Shown: in pieces, positions 49,669 to 52,511 of the stretch | How the letters are laid out: each line of letters opens with the position of its first letter | Position numbering within the stretch: position 1 is the first letter of the stretch | Origin: Nitrospira sp. CG24C | GTDB lineage: Bacteria > Nitrospirota > Nitrospiria > Nitrospirales > Nitrospiraceae | Assembly (NCBI GenBank): GCA_002869885.2 | Contig: NEWR02000009.1 | Location: 225,318-277,828 of the forward strand | DNA length: 52,511 nt | Reading direction: 5' to 3' | The notes under the pieces: generated by a model | Database searches by the model: none | What the model saw: the letters and a program-made list of their open reading frames with translations, nothing else | What the model was told of the DNA's origin: nothing | Position numbers and translations under genes: made by a program

Positions 49669-50121
49669 TTATAATGGCTGCGACGGGTGAGTAAGTCTGT
49701 CCCTATGATACCGTCCAAAGGCGATGATGAAGCTCGCCAAAACCCAATGGAAGAAAATTGGGATCGTGCCACCGAACCAGCGGGCTTCTGGATTGAAGCT
49801 CATATGGATGATGTAGCGAAGGACCATGGCAGCCAGATAGCCATAGCCGAACCAGAGCACCGCTCGGCCGAACATGGGCCTCGCCTGCACGAAGTAGCCA
49901 TCCCCTCGCGTAAAATCCCAGCAGACCTTGGTATAGATCGCAATGATGAGCAGTTGCGTCGGAAGCAACAGCGGATAGGCCATCAAGCCGGAATACCACT
50001 CCTCCATCGGTGGAAGCCATGTGACGTCAAAAAAGGCGACCAACGCCTGTCCAAGCACGCGGCAGCAAAAGGCGAACAGAAGCATCCACAACAACCAAAC
50101 CAATCGGCGTGGCGGGTTCAT
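49669..50121 (-). CDS. Four-helix membrane protein
   Basis: 150 residues: LVWLLWMLLFAFCCRVLGQA, AYPLLLPTQLLIIAIYTKVC, AVLWFGYGYLAAMVLRYIIH, FHWVLASFIIAFGRYHRDRL. His and Arg near helix ends could hold a cofactor or lipid. The ATG overlaps the FAD oxidase stop by four bases and its stop is nine bases before the 49659 start. It probably forms a membrane complex with the exported oxidase, which is inference from gene order. Confidence 0.7.
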   Translation of the reverse strand: MNPPRRLVWLLWMLLFAFCCRVLGQALVAFFDVTWLPPMEEWYSGLMAYPLLLPTQLLIIAIYTKVCWDFTRGDGYFVQARPMFGRAVLWFGYGYLAAMVLRYIIHMSFNPEARWFGGTIPIFFHWVLASFIIAFGRYHRDRLTHPSQPL

Positions 50122-51602
50122 AAACGGTCGGCAAACATGGTTCGGTAATGCCGATACCAGTCGCTCTGGAACCGTTCTTGCGGATCGTGTCTCCGCTTCA
50201 ACCGAAGAAACTCAGAAAACTGCGGATAGCAGGCTTCGACTTGCGCGCGAGTCGCCCACTTGTGATAGGTCAAAAAGTAGCTGCCGCCCCGCTTCCTCGC
50301 CAGATCGATTAGACGGCGGAACGCTGCCGCTGCTCGCTCGATACCGTCCGCGGTGTGGGACACATGAAGATTCAGGACAGTGCAAGCCCATGGCTCCTTT
50401 GCCCAGGCAAGAAACGATTCGTCGTCCCGTTCGATCAGACGAATCGTGCCGTAAATCGCTTCGACGTTGTGTGTCCGGAAATCCTCCCGCATGTCCGCAA
50501 AGAATGACGCCAGTTCATGCCGAGGCACATAGAGTTCGGAAATCATTTCCGACCCGGGGATCCCCGCCTTCATTTTGCTGTCGAGCGATCGGTGATAGCC
50601 TTCGGGGTAATAACTCGCTTGATGCGTATCGGACCAATAGATCTGGCCATTCGTCGTCAGATACTCACCGGAATAGACCTCGAATGCCTTCGTCTTATCC
50701 GCATGGGCCAAATAGAGCAGGCGCAGCCATTGCTCCTCGGAGATTTCCCTCTGGCGAACAGGAATCGGCGTAGTGGGATCGACCGGCTTGTAGCAAGAAA
50801 AAATGCCGCGCATGAGAAAGTCCTCGGAGGCAGGATCGAGGGCGAACTGGCAATCTCCATAGAGAAATCCCTCGGCGATCCGTTGCTCAAACCGCTGCAT
50901 CACGTCGTCGATTTTGACCAGCTCTACAACACGCTGAAGCTTCTGCCGCTGCATGAGCCGGAGCGTGACCGACGACACGACACCAAAGAGACCATACCCT
51001 CCAACCGCGAGCTTGAATAGATCGGAATTCTCCGACCGGCTGCATGTCACCAGCTGTCCATCGGCTGAGACGAGCGTAAAAGACTCGATATCTCCAACGA
51101 AGGGTTTGAGCCTCAGCCCTCGCCCATGAATGTTGGCCGACAGTCCACCGCCGATGCTCAAACGATCCGCGCCAGTCTGCTTCTGGACAATGCCCCATTG
51201 CCGTTGCGCGCCCCGCTGAAGTTTCAGGGTCGCCTCGATCAACTCAGGCCATTGAATGCCCGCTTCAACTTCGACCAGACCGGAGCCCGAATCGAAATTC
51301 AACACTCGATTAAACGACCTGGTATCCACATGCAGCGTGTCCACTCCAAACTGCTGCCCTCCCATCGCATGACGACCGCCGGCAACAGAAATAGCCGTCC
51401 GGCCCCGAACCGCACGCTCAACTACACGCTGGATGTCCTCAGACGATCGCACAGAAATCACATCGCGAACGGTCGTCGGATTCAGTCCGGAATGCACATC
51501 GTTCAACAGCACACCGGCCGGCTCAGTATGCCACCGGGTACAGCCCCAGGGCACCAAGGCTGCAACCCCGGCCAGCTTGAGAAAAGCTCTCCTATTGATC
51601 AT
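50118..51602 (-). CDS. Tat-exported FAD-binding oxidase (FAD_binding_4/VAO type)
   Basis: 494 residues from ATG 51602 (GAAGGACTCACG upstream); the longer frame lacks support. The N-terminus MINRRAFLKLAGVAALVPWG has the twin-arginine motif, followed by Cys (lipobox-like PWGC). FAD domain: RGRTAISVAGGRHAMGGQQF, SIGGGLSANIHGRGLRLKPF, GGYGLFGVVSSVTLRL. The substrate domain and C-terminal LKRRHDPQERFQSDW motif (DPxxRF, as in oxidases of the lactone and sterol groups) are present. It acts outside the cytoplasm on an alcohol or lactone; the exact substrate is unknown. Confidence 0.87.
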   Translation of the reverse strand: MINRRAFLKLAGVAALVPWGCTRWHTEPAGVLLNDVHSGLNPTTVRDVISVRSSEDIQRVVERAVRGRTAISVAGGRHAMGGQQFGVDTLHVDTRSFNRVLNFDSGSGLVEVEAGIQWPELIEATLKLQRGAQRQWGIVQKQTGADRLSIGGGLSANIHGRGLRLKPFVGDIESFTLVSADGQLVTCSRSENSDLFKLAVGGYGLFGVVSSVTLRLMQRQKLQRVVELVKIDDVMQRFEQRIAEGFLYGDCQFALDPASEDFLMRGIFSCYKPVDPTTPIPVRQREISEEQWLRLLYLAHADKTKAFEVYSGEYLTTNGQIYWSDTHQASYYPEGYHRSLDSKMKAGIPGSEMISELYVPRHELASFFADMREDFRTHNVEAIYGTIRLIERDDESFLAWAKEPWACTVLNLHVSHTADGIERAAAAFRRLIDLARKRGGSYFLTYHKWATRAQVEACYPQFSEFLRLKRRHDPQERFQSDWYRHYRTMFADRL

Positions 51603-51788
51603 CGTGAGTCCTTCGGATGACAGTCGTGAGACCACACTATCAATTCCCAAGTCCCTGTCAACTCTGAAGCTATTTTCGTTTTGAGTGATCGGGGCTTCCC
51701 ACTTATCCTTCGTAGACTTTCTAAGATGCCATTGTTGTGCTATGACTCTGCGCACGATCCGAGCGCATTCGCCGGCTTAAGGAGCGCC

Positions 51789-52511
51789 ATGAACATCCAG
51801 CCTTGGATTACCTGCCTGCAAAGCGGAATACTCATCCGCCATCTCGAAGCTCACTACCCCGAACAGGCATCAAAGGTCGATCTTCAACGGGTTATGGGGG
51901 CAGCCGATTCGTTCCAGGAAATTCAGGATGCCCGCGCGTTCCTGACTGATGCAAGCAATTGGGTCCCCGTTTCGGTCTTTCGCGAATTGATCAAGGCCTG
52001 TGAGCTGGCATCCGGCGAGAAGGACTTCACCTATCAGGCCGCTCTGGCCTACTACGAAACCGTCAAGACACAGACCCCGACACTCATTGAAACGATTGCG
52101 ATACTTCTCAACGACGTAGAATCAGTCTTTCGTTCTGTCGGCGACTGGGCTTCAGCCTACACGAATTATCTCCAACTTCAGTCGTTCGTCTGTCCGGACG
52201 AACCACAGACCTTACACATTCTGTCCCGAAACCTGGCACCGGTCGATCCTGGACTTGGAAATATGCGTCTGGTGCAAGGCAATCTCGAAGGCATTGCGAA
52301 ACTGGATCCCTCCGTCGAAACCGCCATCTGCGAGGAGGTCTACTCACAACTCCGCTTAGAAATCTTGCTCAATGAGTTCGGCGACGCCTACAACATGTCC
52401 ACGAAGAACGATCGGTTCACTGTAGCCCGCCGATCGACGGGCGAAGTCGTGATCACGGGACGAACGATTTGTCTCGTTCATACGCTGATCCCCGTCAAAG
52501 CCGATCGTATT
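51789..52511 (+). CDS. Large unrecognised protein, N-terminal 241 residues (3' partial)
   Basis: Open from ATG 51789 (TAAGGAGCGCC upstream) to the window end. It begins MNIQPWITCLQSGILIRHLE, then DSFQEIQDARAFLTDASNWV, FRELIKACELASGEKDFTYQ, YNMSTKNDRFTVARRSTGEV, VITGRTICLVHTLIPVKADRI. The helical N-terminus followed by a mixed alpha/beta part resembles sensory domains placed before kinase or cyclase modules in some bacteria, but no diagnostic motif is present. The rest of the gene is needed for a call. Confidence 0.6.
   Translation, partial: MNIQPWITCLQSGILIRHLEAHYPEQASKVDLQRVMGAADSFQEIQDARAFLTDASNWVPVSVFRELIKACELASGEKDFTYQAALAYYETVKTQTPTLIETIAILLNDVESVFRSVGDWASAYTNYLQLQSFVCPDEPQTLHILSRNLAPVDPGLGNMRLVQGNLEGIAKLDPSVETAICEEVYSQLRLEILLNEFGDAYNMSTKNDRFTVARRSTGEVVITGRTICLVHTLIPVKADRI

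Overview
The window looks like a chromosome segment of a Nitrospira-type bacterium (phylum Nitrospirota). This rests on gene content and style: separate biotin carboxylase and carboxyltransferase/biotin subunits, many small secreted or lipid-anchored proteins, a multi-His membrane protein related to NnrS or haem-copper oxidase subunit I, and dense intergenic repeat hairpins. No rRNA or diagnostic marker is present, so the assignment is inference. No CRISPR array, intact tRNA or intact insertion sequence was seen.

Layout. 1-4 kb: 3' end of a truncated haemoglobin gene, a secreted HMA-like protein, a 318-bp MITE-like element, then transketolase and a DUF2490 protein on the minus strand. 4-9.4 kb: 4-alpha-glucanotransferase and a coupled histidine kinase/NtrC-type sigma-54 activator pair. 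9.5-14.4 kb: an Lrp-type ligand-binding protein beside a PD-(D/E)XK-like protein lacking catalytic residues, a stretch of relics (tRNA 3' half, otsA/otsB fragments) and a papain/C39-like protein that has lost its Cys. 14.7-19.3 kb: a four-gene GldA/GldF/GldG/DUF4340 ABC operon. 19.5-25 kb: small envelope proteins, RlpA, an EamA transporter, an FmdB zinc ribbon, a PstS-like binding protein and an IPT/TIG protein. 25.3-33 kb: two-subunit pyruvate (or 2-oxoglutarate) carboxylase, a lipoprotein hydrolase, a lipid-anchored thiol peroxidase, SthA and TenA. 33-39.4 kb: an AT-richer accessory island between two direct copies of a roughly 290-bp repeat, holding a PDZ lipoprotein, a HEPN-like protein, an IS3 relic and membrane proteins; a frameshifted DUF7718-like gene and a DUF5647-like gene follow. 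39.5-52.5 kb: a FlgO-like protein, ThiD, the multi-His membrane protein, a hydrolase, a formylglycine-generating-enzyme-like protein, a methyltransferase, a MOSC protein, PrmA, a membrane-anchored MutS-like ATPase, a Tat-exported FAD oxidase with two membrane partners, and the 5' end of an unrecognised gene.

The most striking signal is not a gene. Almost every multi-gene stretch is punctuated, just after stop codons, by one of two hairpin classes. One is a conserved imperfect palindrome of about 120-130 bp whose ends read AGGATGCTGAAAA. The other is built from a short word (TTTGGTT, GTTCGAAG, GTGCTGAG, GTGAGGGG, AAGGTTAAGGC, AATGTTCA) repeated imperfectly and followed by its reverse complement. 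The word changes from locus to locus while the architecture and the position 3' of genes stay the same. Two gene starts (44948 and 43018) lie inside or directly beside such elements.

Metabolically the window joins carbon handling (transketolase, glucanotransferase, biotin carboxylase), thiamine supply (ThiD and TenA; TPP is the transketolase cofactor), NAD(P)H balance (SthA) and envelope/oxidative-stress functions.
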